Notes: generated by a model from the letters alone, not told the origin. A DNA stretch of 64,000 nt from Sorghum bicolor (GCF_000003195.3 NC_012871.2:64037802-64101801), one strand, 5' to 3'; positions 1 through 12,349 are shown, counted from the stretch's first letter. Program-made: numbers and translations.

Positions 1-990
1 TTGAAGTTCAATATAAGTTTGGTTGTCTATATTCGGTGTTATACAAGCAAGGCCTTGTTTGTAAAGGACATTAATAAAAAATAAACCTGGTTTTATTGAG
101 CAGTTAAAAAATTGTTGACTTGGATTATGAGAATCGATATGGAATTTGTAGTGGCTTTATGTATTCTTGTGATGAAGCAGCTGATAAAAGTTTGTTGATT
201 GTTTTTTATGCTACTATAGCAAAGGAACTTTATTATAAGAAGAAGAACATATAGTATTTGTCAACACCGAGGAGTGGAATATAATTGATAAAATAAATAT
301 TACATAACTTAGTGCTCTATCATTTGTATATTTGAAAGGAGGTAAGTAACTGCTTGATTCATATGATCAATGTTCTAATGTGTCTATATATTCGATGAAT
401 CATTTGCATTATAACATTCTAAGGATGTGGCTTTTTTGGACTTCCTTAGTTGTTTGTCCTCATTTATGATGTTTCTTTCTTTAAAAAGAATACACATAAT
501 TTGCAAATGCGTAGAATGAGTATTAAATCTTGATATATCAACTGAGTTAACTTTTCTCCTTTTTCTTTGTACGATGTAGGGGCATATTTGAGATCACCAA
601 TAAAGGTTTAGGGTTTAAACTGATAGATTCTATAAGTTTTGGTAAATTATTATTTTCTATAAGAATTATCTAGGAAACCAGCAAGGGAGACTTATTTGTC
701 AAAAGAAACGATGGAAATCTATGGTGAAAATTATGAGAGAAGACTCTAGAAGGATCACAAAGACACCACACTAAAGCAGGCCCCAAAAGGATCCAAAGTG
801 GGCCCGACCGGTCCCACCCTTGGGTTGGCCGACCTGTCCCTGTGCCACCTCACCTCCTCCTTCTAGAAGCTTCCTCCACTGCCTCCTAGGAGACCCTAAA
901 GTTGGTTTGATCCAAGGACTCATGTTTATCCCACTAGGCTATATAAGGAGACCCTTGCCCCCTCCTAGGAGCATTTGGGCTAGTTAATCT
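1..990 (+). repeat. Promoter-bearing repeat unit, copy 1 (LTR-like)
   Basis: This unit is repeated at about 1010-2668. Shared blocks include a stretch ending in GTTGACTTGGATTAT, a GGACTTCCTTAGTTGTTTGTCC-like block, and a 3' part with CTATATAAGGAGACCCTTGC near 940-955. The last block looks like a core promoter with a TATA box just before a CT-rich start, as in the U3/R part of an LTR. A short open segment near 125-260 is disrupted here but open in copy 2. No protease, integrase or reverse transcriptase is visible, so assignment to an LTR retroelement is an inference. Confidence 0.5.
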
Positions 991-1009
991 AGTATTGTTT
1001 GTTAAGGTT

Positions 1010-2668
1010 ATTACAAGCAAGTTAAAAATGGTCTTGGTTTTTTTAGCAGTTAGAAAAAAATGTTGACTTGGATTATAATAATCGGTCTAGAATTTGTAGT
1101 GGCTTTACATATTCTTGTGATCAAGCAGTTGATAAAAGTTTGGTGGTTGTTTTTTATGATACTATAGCAAAGGAACTTTACTATAAGAAGAAGAAAACTG
1201 CATTTTATATAGTATTTCTCACCGCCGAGGAGCGGAATATCATTGATCAAATGAATATTGCATAACTTAGTGCTCTATCATTTGTATATTTTAAAGTAGG
1301 TAAGTGTCTGCTTTAAACAATGATTCATATGAATCGACATTCTAATGTGTCTATATATTCGATGAATCATTTGCATTTGTGACATTCTAATGTCTCTACA
1401 TATTCTGATGTATAGTTCGATTTCTGTTGAATGGCCCAAATAGAAAGGATAAAAGTGACCTACAAGATAAAACAAATGTGGAGTAGAAAAGTATGTTAGA
1501 ATATTTTTCCCTGTACAGTTTTTGTCTTGGATGTTCTTTTTCTAGATATTCATGAACATCTATGTAATTGTCATAAGCGACTTCAGTCTGCCTAGGTTTA
1601 ATCGTTAAGGAAAAGTGAAGGACCATTAAGTCAGTCAACAAATGAAGATGGAGGTCGTTGAAGTGATTTGGAAGGCTATGGAATCGAATCGAGCATATGT
1701 TTTCTTAGGCTCATCTGAGATAACATAAGTTGTGAAGCTATGAATTAAACTTAGGACTTTTTTGTATGCATGCAACTTGTAATTGCTCATGAGAATTGAA
1801 CTTAGACCAACGTTCCTGTGGGATGAAACCCAACATCTACCCTCTTAAGCTCACCCAATGTAGCTTAAGGAATGGACCTGAGAATTGAACTCATAACCTA
1901 TCTTGTGTATGCAACTTAGTATCTGCTCCTGAGAATTAATTTAACCTTACTTAATTGTATTGGAACTTGTTTTGAATGATTCCAACAGATAAAAAGTGAG
2001 AATATTTTTAGCTACATGTTAGTAATGTACATTTTGTACTCACTTCAATGTTTGTTTTTTCCTAAGGACGTGGCTTTTTGGACTTCTTAGTTGTTTGTCC
2101 TCGTTTATGATGTTTCTTTTTAAAAAAGAATACACACAGTTTTGCAAATGTGTAGAATGAATATTAAATCTTGATATCTCAATTGAGTTAACTTTTCTTC
2201 TTTTTATTTGTACAATGAGTGTTGACGGTAGTTAATGTCAATATTTTATTGTTAATAAACACACATAGGGGCATATTTGAGATCGCTAATAAAGGTTTAG
2301 GGTTTAAACTAACAGATTCCATGAATTTAGTGAATTATTATTTTCTATAGGATTTATCAAGGAAACCACAAAGGGGGGACTTATTTGTCAAAAAAAATGA
2401 CAAAAATCTATGGCTAAAATTATGAGAGAAGACTCTAGAAGGATCACAAAGACACCACACCAAAGCAGGCCCCGAAAGGACCCAAAGTGGGGCTAGCCGA
2501 TCCCACCTTTGGGCCGACCGGCCTATCCCTGCACCAAGCTTCCCCCACTGCCTCCTAGGATGCATCTCCACAATCCTTTAAGTTAGTTTGATCTAAGGGC
2601 TCACGTTCATCCCATTAAGCTATATAAGGAGACCCTTGCCCCCCTCCTAGGAGCTATCCCAAAACTCT
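1010..2668 (+). repeat. Promoter-bearing repeat unit, copy 2 (LTR-like, with extra block)
   Basis: This is a second copy of the unit at 1-990, in the same orientation. It carries about 630 bases (roughly 1425-2057) that copy 1 lacks, after which the match resumes with the GGACTTCTTAGTTGTTTGTCC-like block. A 65-residue open frame at 1068-1265 contains GFTYSCDQAVDKSL and AKELYYKKKK. The equivalent frame in copy 1 is interrupted. I do not recognise this peptide. The unit again ends in a TATA-like promoter, near 2620-2645. Confidence 0.5.
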
Positions 2669-3480
2669 AATTCATATATCGTGCTACGCCTATGACAATC
2701 ATTAGATATTTCACTATTCAAGATTTTTCATGGATTAGTGTATCTACGGTTGGTCTTGTCTATGGTTTCTAAACTTGGATGAGTCATTTTTATTGAAGAG
2801 ATTGATTTAAGCTCACCATTTGAATTTTGGCCAAGTTATCACCATAAGGCTTTGTCCTCGTTCGTCCAATTTTTAGCAATGGCATATGGATTATTAATAC
2901 GTTCTAGACAAATATCATTTAGGCATTGTCATAGCTCTTCTTGGTCATCTTTATGGCCTATGACTCCTATAGTTTGGTTGCCTTAGTGAATTTCTAGGGT
3001 CATTATAAGACTTAGGAGATAGAGCATAAGAAGAATCATCAGGGTCAAGGATGGGTTGAAAAATGGGTTCAGGTGAGACATTTAGTGTGGGCATAAAAGG
3101 GGAGAAGATAGAATTGACTTCTGAAGGGTTTGGCTCTCCTATGGAATTATTATACATGTCATCCCTGTATTCTTCTCAATGTCCTTCAGGAGGGAAAGGA
3201 AGTTGAGGACACTTTCTAAAAGATGTCATTCTAAATGAGCTTGAGGTAGCTGGTTTGTTTTTGCCTGCCTTCGATACTGGCATAAGTGGTTGTTTTCCCA
3301 CTTATTTGTTATCCTTATGACTTTAGGGTTATCAGCACCAATTAGGTAAAATCTTAACCAAAAATGTAAACTTGTGGCCAATCCATAAGAAAATTTAGGT
3401 TGATTTTCTTTCACACTTTGTCTTAAAGCGCTTAAACACTCCTTAATCTATTGGGTTCCTAAAAGCATCTAGGCCCCTAG
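2669..3480. other. Intergenic, no gene recognised
   Basis: Two short minus-strand open frames (2951-3157 and 3226-3414) lie in tandem here. They have no motif I can name and no start context that supports them. The stretch could be the decayed interior of a retroelement, but nothing diagnostic is visible. Confidence 0.3.
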
Positions 3481-5660
3481 AATGGATTTTGATGATTGAT
3501 GACAATTGTTCATTACTATGACTAATGTGTATTTTGCAGAGACATTAGATTGTTAGGTCATGGTAATGGAAGTCTTGGGCAATATGGTTTTTATGCCCCC
3601 TATGAAAGCCCTAGTTTGGTTTTGAATAATTGATGAAACCCAAGTACTAACCTTCATGCTAAGTGTATAGATTAGATAAGGTTGGTACATACCAAGTGAT
3701 TAAGCAAGAGATGATCATGGCAATGATGGTGATGACCATAAGATGATTAAGTGCTCAACTTGGAAAGGAAGAAAGAGAAAAATAAAACTCTATAGAGATC
3801 AAGGCAAAGGTATTGTTTAGGATTTTGGTTTTTGGTGATCAAGACATCATAGAGGGTGTGATCACATTTAGGATAGATAGTCATACTATAAAGACAAGAA
3901 TTCTTTAGCTAAGCGGTTATCAAGTGCCACTAGGTGACATTGTTCATGTGCATGCATTTAGAACCTAGTGAGCTAACTTAACAACTTTGAAGAAAATGAT
4001 TGTGAAAATGCTAACACACTTTGCACATATTGGTACACAAGTGGTGGTGTTGGCACACTTGAAGAAAAAGGTGGAGTTTGTAAGGTAGAGAAAGGTTTGG
4101 GTTCCTCTCTTCCTCCTGCCGAGCTTACGAGGCGGGATTCAGCGCTTTATAAGAAAATGAAATACATATTTTCTGTTGCACCAGTGGAAAATTTGGAGAA
4201 GTCGTGGAAATGTTTTTTCACTCAAAAAACACTCATGGGACGCTGGCCGCTGAGGCGTCGGACGCTGGCACAACGTTCGGTGTATAGTGGCTAAGCAGTG
4301 CTAGGGAGAAGTGTGAATCGGAGTGTCCGACGGGTGAGCGTCGGACGTGGCCTATGCGCTGTTCCCGTGTTCGGTGAAGTGTGATGTAAGCGACCACATG
4401 AGCGAGCAACTCTGGCTATGAAAGTCGGACGCCAGGGAGCATCCGGTGTGGACGTATCAGACGCGTTCGACGCCTGTGCAATTTGCAAAGCTCCCTGAGT
4501 TGCGTCCGATGCTTAGGGGCGTGTCCGGTGCATTACACCTAACGCGTCCGACGTTTGAACCTGTGATCTTGAGCGTGTAAGTGACCGTTAGAGATCGACG
4601 TGCGAGATTCAAAAGCAAGACACGTGGTTGTCTTCTAAGTGTCGATCCAGCGTTCGACGGCTAACCGTCTGCGCGTCCGAAGCCCCTCATTTTTGGACAG
4701 TGAGAGAGTCAACGGCTCTAAGCAAACACCTCTCACTCATCTCCTTCATAGATTAACCATTTTTGAGAGATTGGGAGTGATTCTAAGTGCATTTGCTTGA
4801 GTGATTGCATCTAGTGGCAATTAGGGATCGATTTGGCTGCGGTTTTCTTGTTACTCTTGGTGGTTGCCGCCACCTAGATGGCTTAGAGCAGCGGAGGAGC
4901 ATTGGTATGAGTTGGTGATTGTTCGTGGCCATCTCTTGATGATTGTGAGGGGTTTTGTACCTTTTCCGGCGGAGAGCCAAAAGGTAACTCTAGTGGATTG
5001 ATCGTGTCAGTGAGCTACCTCACTTATGGGTAGGTTCTTACGGTGTCCTAGTGAGGACGAGGTTCATGCTACACCTTTTAGCCGTCAAACCACCAAGTGT
5101 TGGTCGACACAACGGGGACGTAGCGCGCCAGCAAGCAAGTGAACCTCGAAAGAAAATTATGTGTCTCTATTGTAATTGTTCATTGGATTTCTCCCGATGA
5201 TTAGACTTCGTATTATTATGATTGGTTCATTCCCTCTATGTGGTGGTATAAAGATCAAATCCTCTCTTTTTACTTTCCCACAAACTAGAGTAACTTACTT
5301 GTATATAAACTTTAGGTAGCTCTCTAGTACAAGTAGATACATAGTTCTTGTATGCATAGTGATTATAGCAACTAGAATTGTTATATAGGTGGTTTACAAC
5401 CCTTGTAGAGCTAAAGCAAAATTGCATTACGCCATTTGTTGTACTAATCAAATTTCTCTAGTGGTTTGTAGATTTTTAAATAGGCTATTCATCCCTCCTC
5501 TAGCCATATTAGGACCTTTCACCTTATCGAGGGAAATCATTTCGGTTTTCAAAGGATGGACAATAAGGTTTAGGACCATTAGTTCCAAGCGTCGAAGGTG
5601 TTGGGTGACGTTCGGATTAGTCATTAGGACTTTGTTTTTCCTTTAGTCTACTATTAAGGG
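3480..5660 (+). repeat. GTCCGACG-rich LTR-like retroelement remnant, copy A
   Basis: This stretch is rich in short CG-containing motifs such as GTCGGACGC and CGTCCGACG between 4250 and 4690. They are followed by a block reading TTGTTACTCTTGGTGGTTGC near 4848-4867. The end, near 5480-5520, is CTATTCATCCCTCCTCTAGC then GGACCTTTCA, which resembles the 3' ends of grass Ty1-copia LTRs. A similar end occurs at 23787-23819. Coding domains are absent, so this is a solo or decayed LTR-type sequence. Confidence 0.45.
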
Positions 5661-6990
5661 AGGTGCAAATGGATAGCTTGACCCAGGTGAGTCTAATGGT
5701 TTAGGTGTGGTGCACACTTATCAAACTTAGCACTAGTTAGCTGCAAATTGTCCCTAAGATTGATTGGAGTTAAAGTCATTCATAAAGGAGTTTGAATTGG
5801 AAGTGAATACAGTGTTTTTCTGTTGACCGGATGCTAGAAGTGCAAGCACCGGACGCTGGGTGGTGCGTTCGGTCAGTACTAGGTTTTCCTAGAGTGACCA
5901 GACGCTACACAATAATGTGCACTGGACGCTCCGATACTTGCACTGTAGCAGTCCCTCTGGTTGACTGAACCACCAGATGTTGACCGCAAGTAGGATCGAA
6001 CACAGGTTGCAGCGTCCAGTCGCTACTCAAAGAGTTCTAGAATGAGTTTTGAGCGACTGGACGCATCTGGTGGCTATAGACCGAACATAGGCCTACGTTT
6101 GGTGCAACATAAAGGGCACTTTGGCAGGTTGACATACAATAGCTGTTGGCTAGTAACCTGATGTGTTCGGTGTGTGTCACCGGAGCGTCCCATGCTCTTG
6201 AAAGTTGCTATTTTGGAGGATAATAGTTGGATTTGAGTGTTGGCTCTATAAATACAACTCTTACTCGTCCATAACAACGCTCTTGCCTATTTGTTCACCT
6301 GAAGCAACCATTTGAGAGCAAGTGAGATCAAGAGCCTGGCGTGGTGTTATGATTTGATAATCCAAGATTAATGACCTCATTAGTGTATAGGGAGTAGCAA
6401 GTGTGCATCCACCATTCTCATTAGACTTGTTGTGGTCAAATGAGAGTTTGTGGTTGTTACTCTTGGTGATCGCCACCACCTAGATGACTTGGTGGTGATT
6501 GGGAGCTTAGTGATCATCTAAGGAGCTTGTGGATGACCCAACTCATCTTATGAGTGGTTTTGGGGGATTCACTGTGTCAGAGTGAGGAAGAATCAGTCTG
6601 TAGAGAGCACTTGATCCTTGCAGGAATCATGGGGAGCTACACCCTTGTGCGGATGCTCCAATAAGGACTAGTGGGGAATGACGACTCTCCGATACATCAA
6701 AAAAATATCACGGCATTCCTATCCTCTTTACTTTGAGCATTTACTTTCAAGCATTTCAATTCTTGTCTTTACATTCCTAGAATTGTCATGCTAGTATAGG
6801 ATTTGAACCAAGGGTGCAAACTTTTATCTCTGTAAAATTACTAGGAAACACACTTTAGGCACCGAGGGGTGAAATGGGCTAGTAGGTTTTAATTACCGCA
6901 TTAAATTTTAGAATTAGCCCAATTCACTCTCCACTCTTGGCATCTTGATCCTTTAAGTTCCTTTATTTACAAAGAACATAAACTCAAGAT
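5660..6990 (+). repeat. GTCCGACG-type LTR-like remnant, copy B
   Basis: This is a diverged relative of the preceding element. It has CCGGACGCT, GGACGC and GCGTCC motifs at 5830-6190, a TATA-like GGCTCTATAAATAC at 6240-6254, and the shared block TTGTTACTCTTGGTGATCGC at 6454-6473. The TATA box upstream of the shared block fits a U3-R-U5 order. No retroviral-type coding sequence is present. Confidence 0.45.
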
Positions 6991-7315
6991 CAAGATGATG
7001 ATTTTATTTCTCTCACTGGGACTGTTACATTCCCACATTCTTAAAATCTATACAAGCCTGGCTAGCTTCTAATCTTGGTTAGCCTTAGTCTGCTCTTACC
7101 AAGCCGATCTATGGTTGTTTGGTTGTCTCCTCTTCTCCAAACTAGTAAAGTTACCTCAATTCATGTTGCTGTTTGGAAGCAGGGTGCAGGTAGACCTGGG
7201 TGGTAGAATTGCAAGTTTGAGTTTGATGAGGTAGCTTGTGGTTTGGCGGGCTACCGTAAGCCATACCGTTAATCAGTTTTTAAATGTGCATTTTTATTAT
7301 GGCCATTGACTATAT
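6991..7315. other. Intergenic, nothing recognised
   Basis: No open frame, repeat end or RNA gene can be supported here. Confidence 0.3.
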
Positions 7316-7323
7316 ATGAGATT

Positions 7324-7811
7324 AAGAATGGCAGCGGGGCAGTTTCGGGTCGGATAACCGCGGGTTTCGGTTCTCGCGGGTTCGAGTTTGGGGATGATTT
7401 TTTACCCACAGCTTTCGGGTTCGGTTTCGGGTTTGGGATATCCGTAATAAGTCATTAGAATTAATTTTCATATTTTATAATATGAAAATAATAATTTTTT
7501 ACTTAGATTATTAAACTTATTTTAAACTAACTCATGAAAGTATTTATTTTTTATTGCCTCTTGTTTATACATATAAATATGTGTATATATATATATATCA
7601 TGTATATATATTTATAGAAAGTCCTTATTGCTATTATTATGTTGACATAGAAAGCGGATTTTGGGTATCCATTCGGGTTTCGGGTATCCGCGGGTTTGGT
7701 TTTGGGATGGGTTATCACCTGAATCGGTGTTGTTTTGGGTTTCGATTTCGTGTTTTGGGTTCGGGTGTATATAGACTTCACTCGATCCGAATTCGCCCCG
7801 TTGCCATCCTT
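7324..7811. mobile_element. hAT-type MITE with 8-bp target duplication
   Basis: The ends are inverted: AAGAATGGCAGCGGGGC on the left and the complement of AAGGATGGCAACGGGGC on the right. The element is flanked by a perfect 8-bp direct repeat ATGAGATT at 7316-7323 and 7812-7819, as expected for the hAT superfamily. The interior contains many GGGTTTCGGGT-type iterations and a TA-rich tract at 7582-7612. No transposase is encoded. Confidence 0.85.
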
Positions 7812-7819
7812 ATGAGATT

Positions 7820-8270
7820 GCTTAACCTAAGCTTGTTGTGTAAATTGCACAATGTTTTGTACTCCAAATAAACACTCAAACACAGTTCACAGCAATATTC
7901 TGAACACGTCCTCCCCAAAAAAGGGGATATTCTAAAGACAAAATAAAGAAACAAAAAATGTTATTACTTTTAAATATATTTCCTTAATCAAACTGCATAC
8001 CTTCTGTAAGGCACAAACGTGCATAACAATTAAATAGCTCCCTAATGAACTCATGAGTATACACTTCAGCGGAATTTATGCACCTTAGTTCCTAATGTAG
8101 TAATAATAAACTTAAGAATGAACACAAATATTGCCTAGAAAGTCATGTTGACCTCTAGTTTCAAATACACATTGTTATTGGCCTGTGTGTTGCAAACTAA
8201 GAAATTGTTAGTAAAAGTTAGACAAAATGATAGGCTAAAAGCCTAAACATTCTGTGCGACCTCAAAACTT
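7820..8270. other. Intergenic, nothing recognised
   Basis: This is AT-rich sequence with no supported gene. The LINE homology starts near its right end, and the exact boundary is unclear. Confidence 0.3.
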
Positions 8271-8406
8271 AATTAACCTAGAAAGGATAGACTTGTGTAT
8301 CAACAACAAACTCACCTTCAGGTGGTATCCTAGTTGGGAGGAGCAACTTATTTTTTCTGGTGAAGTCATTCAAACCAATAAGTTTGCCAATTCAGTTAGA
8401 TTTACC

Positions 8407-8566
8407 CATGGAAAAAAAGCCCGCTATTTTTGCCGCTATAGCCCGAAATAGCTTAAAAAAATTGTACCGCTATTTGCGTTCATGTACAATTTTGCCGCTA
8501 AAGTACGCTAATTACGGTTTATAAAACGGTAAACACCTTGGCCTTAGCTCGCTATTTAAAACATGG
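8407..8566. mobile_element. hAT-type MITE inserted in the LINE
   Basis: This 160-bp insertion is flanked by the perfect 8-bp repeat GATTTACC at 8399-8406 and 8567-8574. Its ends carry CCGCTATTTTTGCCGC on the left and the complement of GCTCGCTATTTAAAACATGG on the right. Removing it joins the LINE endonuclease frame (NKFANSVRFT then HLISQ). This shows that it landed in an existing LINE. Confidence 0.85.
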
Positions 8567-8574
8567 GATTTACC

Positions 8575-9058
8575 TCATCTCACAATGGGCAATGCTGGAC
8601 TCTTCATCCATCTATGGCCTGTGCTAAGGCCTAGACAGGGATGCCTTTGTTGATTGGCTCAATAACCTCCAACTCAATGCAGATGAGAATTGGATGCTTG
8701 CAAGGGACTTCAACTTCTATAGATATGGTTCCAGACATAAATAGAGACAGAGGAAATATGAATGACATTATGATCTTCAATGAAATCATCAGCAATTTGG
8801 GCTTGATTGAGATCCCTCTTAAAGGAAGGAATTTTACATGGAGCAACATGCATAGTGATCCCCTTCTTGAGTAAATTGATTGGGTTTTCACAACCCCTGA
8901 CTGGATTTGTGACTTCCCTAATACCTTACTTCTTCCATTGGCCATACCTACCGCAGATCACATTCCATGCAAGATCCAAGTTGGCACTTCAATTCCAAAA
9001 GCCTAAATTTTTAGGATTGAAAATTTTTGGGCAGATCACCCTAGTCACCTTGATTTAG
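8575..9058 (+). pseudogene. LINE endonuclease domain fragment
   Basis: Across frames one reads ARDFNFYR (the GDFN-type motif), IPLKGRNFTWSNMHSDPLLE, then after an in-frame stop IDWVFTT, and TADHIPCKI (the SDH-type motif). These are hallmarks of the plant LINE endonuclease/exonuclease/phosphatase domain. A stop after LLE at about 8872 and frameshifts make it non-functional. Confidence 0.8.
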
Positions 9059-9151
9059 TTAAATCAGTGTGGAGCTCCAATGTCCATGCCTCACCAATAG
9101 TGCATCTAGAATAACTGCTAAGTTCAGGCTACTCAGAGTTGCTTTAAAGAA

Positions 9152-10708
9152 GTGTGGAGTAAAGGTTTATCTAACCTCAGCAACTTGATAAAGTACTATA
9201 ACACTATCCTAGAAACCTTAGACGCCTTAGAAGAGCAAAGGCCACTCTTCCTTGAAGAATTCAACTTCAGAAAGATCCTAAAAGAACATATTCTTAGACT
9301 TCTTAGATATCAGAAAGAATATTGGAAAAAGAGGTACACTATTAGATGGACAAAGTTTGGTGATGAAAATACTAGTTTCTTTCATGAAGTAGTTACAGAA
9401 AGGTACATGCTTAACACCATCACCTCTCTTGAAACAGATGATGGAAGGACTATTTGTGACCATCATGAGAAAGTTGCCTTGTTTTTGGAAGAATACAAGC
9501 AAAGAATGGGTTGTACCGCTAAACCAATGACGCTCTATAACTTGAGCCAGGTTGTTCAAACTAAGGATAATTTGGAGTCTCTGGCAAGGCCCTTCTCCAT
9601 TGATGACATTGATAAAGTTATCAAACAAATGTCTACTAATAAAGCTCCTAGCCCGGATGGTTTCAATGGATTCTTCCTAAAAAATTGTTGGAATATTATC
9701 AAAGAAGATTTGTACCATCTTTGCTTTGATTTCTTTAATGGCTTGGAATCCATAAAAACTCCTTCATCACCTTAATTCCTAGGACAAACAACCCTACAGG
9801 TGTCAATGATTTTAGGCCTATCTCTCTCTTAAATTGTGCACTTAAAGTCATCATAAAGCTCATCCCTCTCATCCACACAAATCATATATGGGTTCATCAA
9901 ATCCATGACAATTTTAGGATTGCCTGACCTGGACTTATAAGTACATGTATTAGTGCCAATAGGCAAAAAAAGGAAATTATCATTCTTAAACTCGACTTCA
10001 CAAAAGCTTTTAACACTGTCAAATATAATGTCATTATGCAAATGATGATACAGCTTGGATTTGATAATAAATGGTGTGACTGGACTCAGAGAATCTTGGA
10101 TTCTTGTTCCACCTCTATTCTGCGCAATGGAGTACCTGGAAGGCATTTTCAATGCAAGCGAGGCATCAGGCAAGGAGATCCCCTCTTCCCACTACTCTGT
10201 GTTAGTTGTTGATCTTCTATAGTGTATCATCAATAAGGACCATCAAGATGGTTTGTTCGAGCTCCCAATCCCCTCTTATGAAACAACCCAATACCCCATT
10301 ATTCAATGTGCCGATGATACTATTCTTATCATGAAAGCTTCTCAACGAGAGCTCTTTATCCTGAAGGGGCTCCTAGAATCTTTCTCCCAGTGAACTGGTC
10401 TTCAAGATAACTACAAGAAATCATGTCTAGTTCTTATGAACCTCCTCCCTGCAAAGGCCCAACAACTTGCTGGTGTTTTTGGTTGCAAACTTGAAACTTT
10501 ACCTTTCACTTATCTAGGACTTCCAATGGGCACCACTAAACCCAGAGTTGATCATTTTGGCTTCATAATGAACAAAGTGGAAAAGAAAACTTATAGCTAC
10601 TTCCAATTTCCTTACTCATGCTGGAAGACTTCAACTAGTGAACTCAGTCCTATCCTCTTTGCCAACATATGCAATGTGCACCCTACAACTCCCAGTGTCT
10701 GTACTTGA
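9152..10708 (+). pseudogene. LINE reverse transcriptase region, broken
   Basis: An open stretch at 9152-9775 encodes the pre-RT and early RT region, with WTKFGDENTSFFHE and NKAPSPDGFNGFF. It is followed in another frame by NDFRPISLLNCALKVI, LDFTKAFNTV and GIRQGDPLFPLL, then QCADDTILI at about 10305-10335. The usual YADD box reads CADD. YLGLPMGTTKP at 10510-10545 is the downstream RT/thumb motif. Several stops and frameshifts show the gene is dead. Confidence 0.85.
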
Positions 10709-11379
10709 ATACATTGACAGAGCTAGAAGACATTTTCTGTGGAGAGGCTCTAACACTAATGCGAAGATGAAGCCTTTCGTTGCTTGGAAAAAATGTTGTA
10801 AACCATAAAAGAAAGGGGCCCTAGGCATCATCAACCTTAGAAGTTGAAATTCTGCTTTGCTTAAGCATTTGGACAAATTCTACAACAAGAAGGAAATTCC
10901 TTGGATCAAGCTGATTTGCTATGCTCATTACCCCAATGGGGAGATCCCCCATGCCCCTATTGATAAAGGTTCTTTTTTATGGAAAGATATTTTAAAGCCT
11001 TGCGATCTCTTCAGAGTATTGCCAACTATAAACTAGGAGATGGGTCAATGGTTCTATTTTGGTCAGATCTCTGGAACGATAATGTTTTACAAATCAAGTT
11101 TCCAAAGGCTATTTTCCTTTGCAAAAAACAGGAAAAGGTATCAGTGTCTGAATTCTTATTAAGCAACAACATTGAATTCCAGTTTCTCTTCCCCTATTAG
11201 AGCAAGCTTATCAAGAGTATCAAGCCCTTTAAGATTACATTCAGACACTTCAAGTGCAATCAAATACTAAAGCTTCCTAGCATTATATTTAGGGAAGCAG
11301 CCACTATACATCAACAAAGTTCTACAACTTTCCCTTCAAAAAATGTGCAGCCCCCAACTCCTTTTATCTGGATTTGGGA

Positions 11380-11800
11380 CTCTAAATGTTCCAACAAACT
11401 CAGAGTTTTTGCTTGGCTTCTTCTCATGGATAGGCTAAATACAAGGAACATTCTCAAAAGGAAAAGCACAAGCTAGAAGGCAGCAACTACAATTGTGTCC
11501 TATGCAATAACAATATTGAAGAGACGGCTTTCCACCTGTTCTTTAGTTGCTCTTTCAGTCAGGCTTGCTGGAGATTCCTGGGTATTCATTGGAACCTTAC
11601 AAGTGCTTGTTTCAAATGACAATGCAAGCAAAGCAACATCTTCGAAACCCATTCTTCATGGAGATCTTCATCATTGAGAAGCAGAGAAGTAACTTTATCT
11701 TTGATAGAGGATGCCCCTCCTTTATCTCTTGGAAAACCTCGTTTCATGAGGAAGCCAAACTTTAAGCCTTTAGACTTAGTAAAGAAAAACGACATGCTTT
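11380..11800 (+). pseudogene. LINE zf-RVT-like C-terminal region, broken
   Basis: LRVFAWLLLMDRLNTRNIL, then a cysteine-containing region in another frame, and KQRSNFIFDRGCPSFISWK, match the plant LINE C-terminus. It is interrupted by stops and frame changes. Confidence 0.7.
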
Positions 11801-11924
11801 TCTCCTCTGTTTAGACCCCCTCTCCTAGTTCCTTCTGCTGCTCTTGAGTGCAGCTTCTCCTGCCCTCTCTTGCAAGGTCTCCCCTGCTGTATTTTTGGGT
11901 AAAAAAACACCAAACAAACAAACT

Positions 11925-12349
11925 CACCTGCAACTTGAGGATGTCCTTCAGGATCATCGGGAATACGTCAGTTTCCAATTGCATGAGAGGCTTTAGATCT
12001 GGTATATGGGAGAAGAACAAGAAATGTGCACCAGCATTTACATTTTCAATTCCAGTTAAGTTGGTAACACAAGTATCTTTTACTGAATGATCAAACGACA
12101 ATTGTAAACATTCAGGAAGAAAAGAAACCAGAGAACGTCCAATTGTCTTAAGTTTTTTTTTCCGGTCCTCTGCTGGCGTGGTTCTGATGCTGATGCTGCT
12201 GCATCATAGCGAGCTGATGGTGCCCATCCACCATGTTCTGCATGACACATTGCAATGTCAATTGTAGTTTGATCCCACCAACCATACATATGCAGCAGAA
12301 AGTGCTTCACCGGCGGCCAAGGGGATGAGGAGCGGCCCGGCTCGAGCAT
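11925..12349 (-). pseudogene. Exon-like sequence of an unrecognised gene, possibly truncated
   Basis: On the minus strand an ATG at 12349 opens MLEPGRSSSPWPPVKHF, followed by MYGWWDQTTIDIAMCHAEHG. A second well-formed coding block in another frame follows, running LKTIGRSLVSFLPECLQLSF to FFSHIPDLKPLMQLETDVF, and ends at CTCAAGTTGCAG before GTGAGT at about 11930, a good splice donor. The two blocks are offset in frame at a run of nine A on the coding strand, so an intron or a frameshift separates them. I do not recognise the family. Downstream exons are not found before the LINE begins. It may be a gene fragment, or the 5' part of a gene whose intron took the LINE. Confidence 0.4.

Larger units (their letters stand above)
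8270..11815 (+). mobile_element. Decayed LINE (non-LTR retrotransposon)
   Basis: Translated pieces follow the order expected of a plant L1-type ORF2: an apurinic-type endonuclease (about 8300-9000), reverse transcriptase (about 9580-10650) and a C-terminal zf-RVT-like region (about 11380-11790). Stops and frameshifts separate the blocks, so the element cannot encode a working protein. The 5' end is unclear; homology is already visible by about 8300 (NKFANSVRF). No clear poly(A) tail or flanking duplication is visible at the 3' end. A hAT MITE is inserted in the endonuclease part. Confidence 0.85.

Noticed and set aside
2951..3414. Minus-strand retroelement or pararetrovirus-like frames
   Set aside because: The two peptides have no diagnostic motif, so no element or virus family can be supported.
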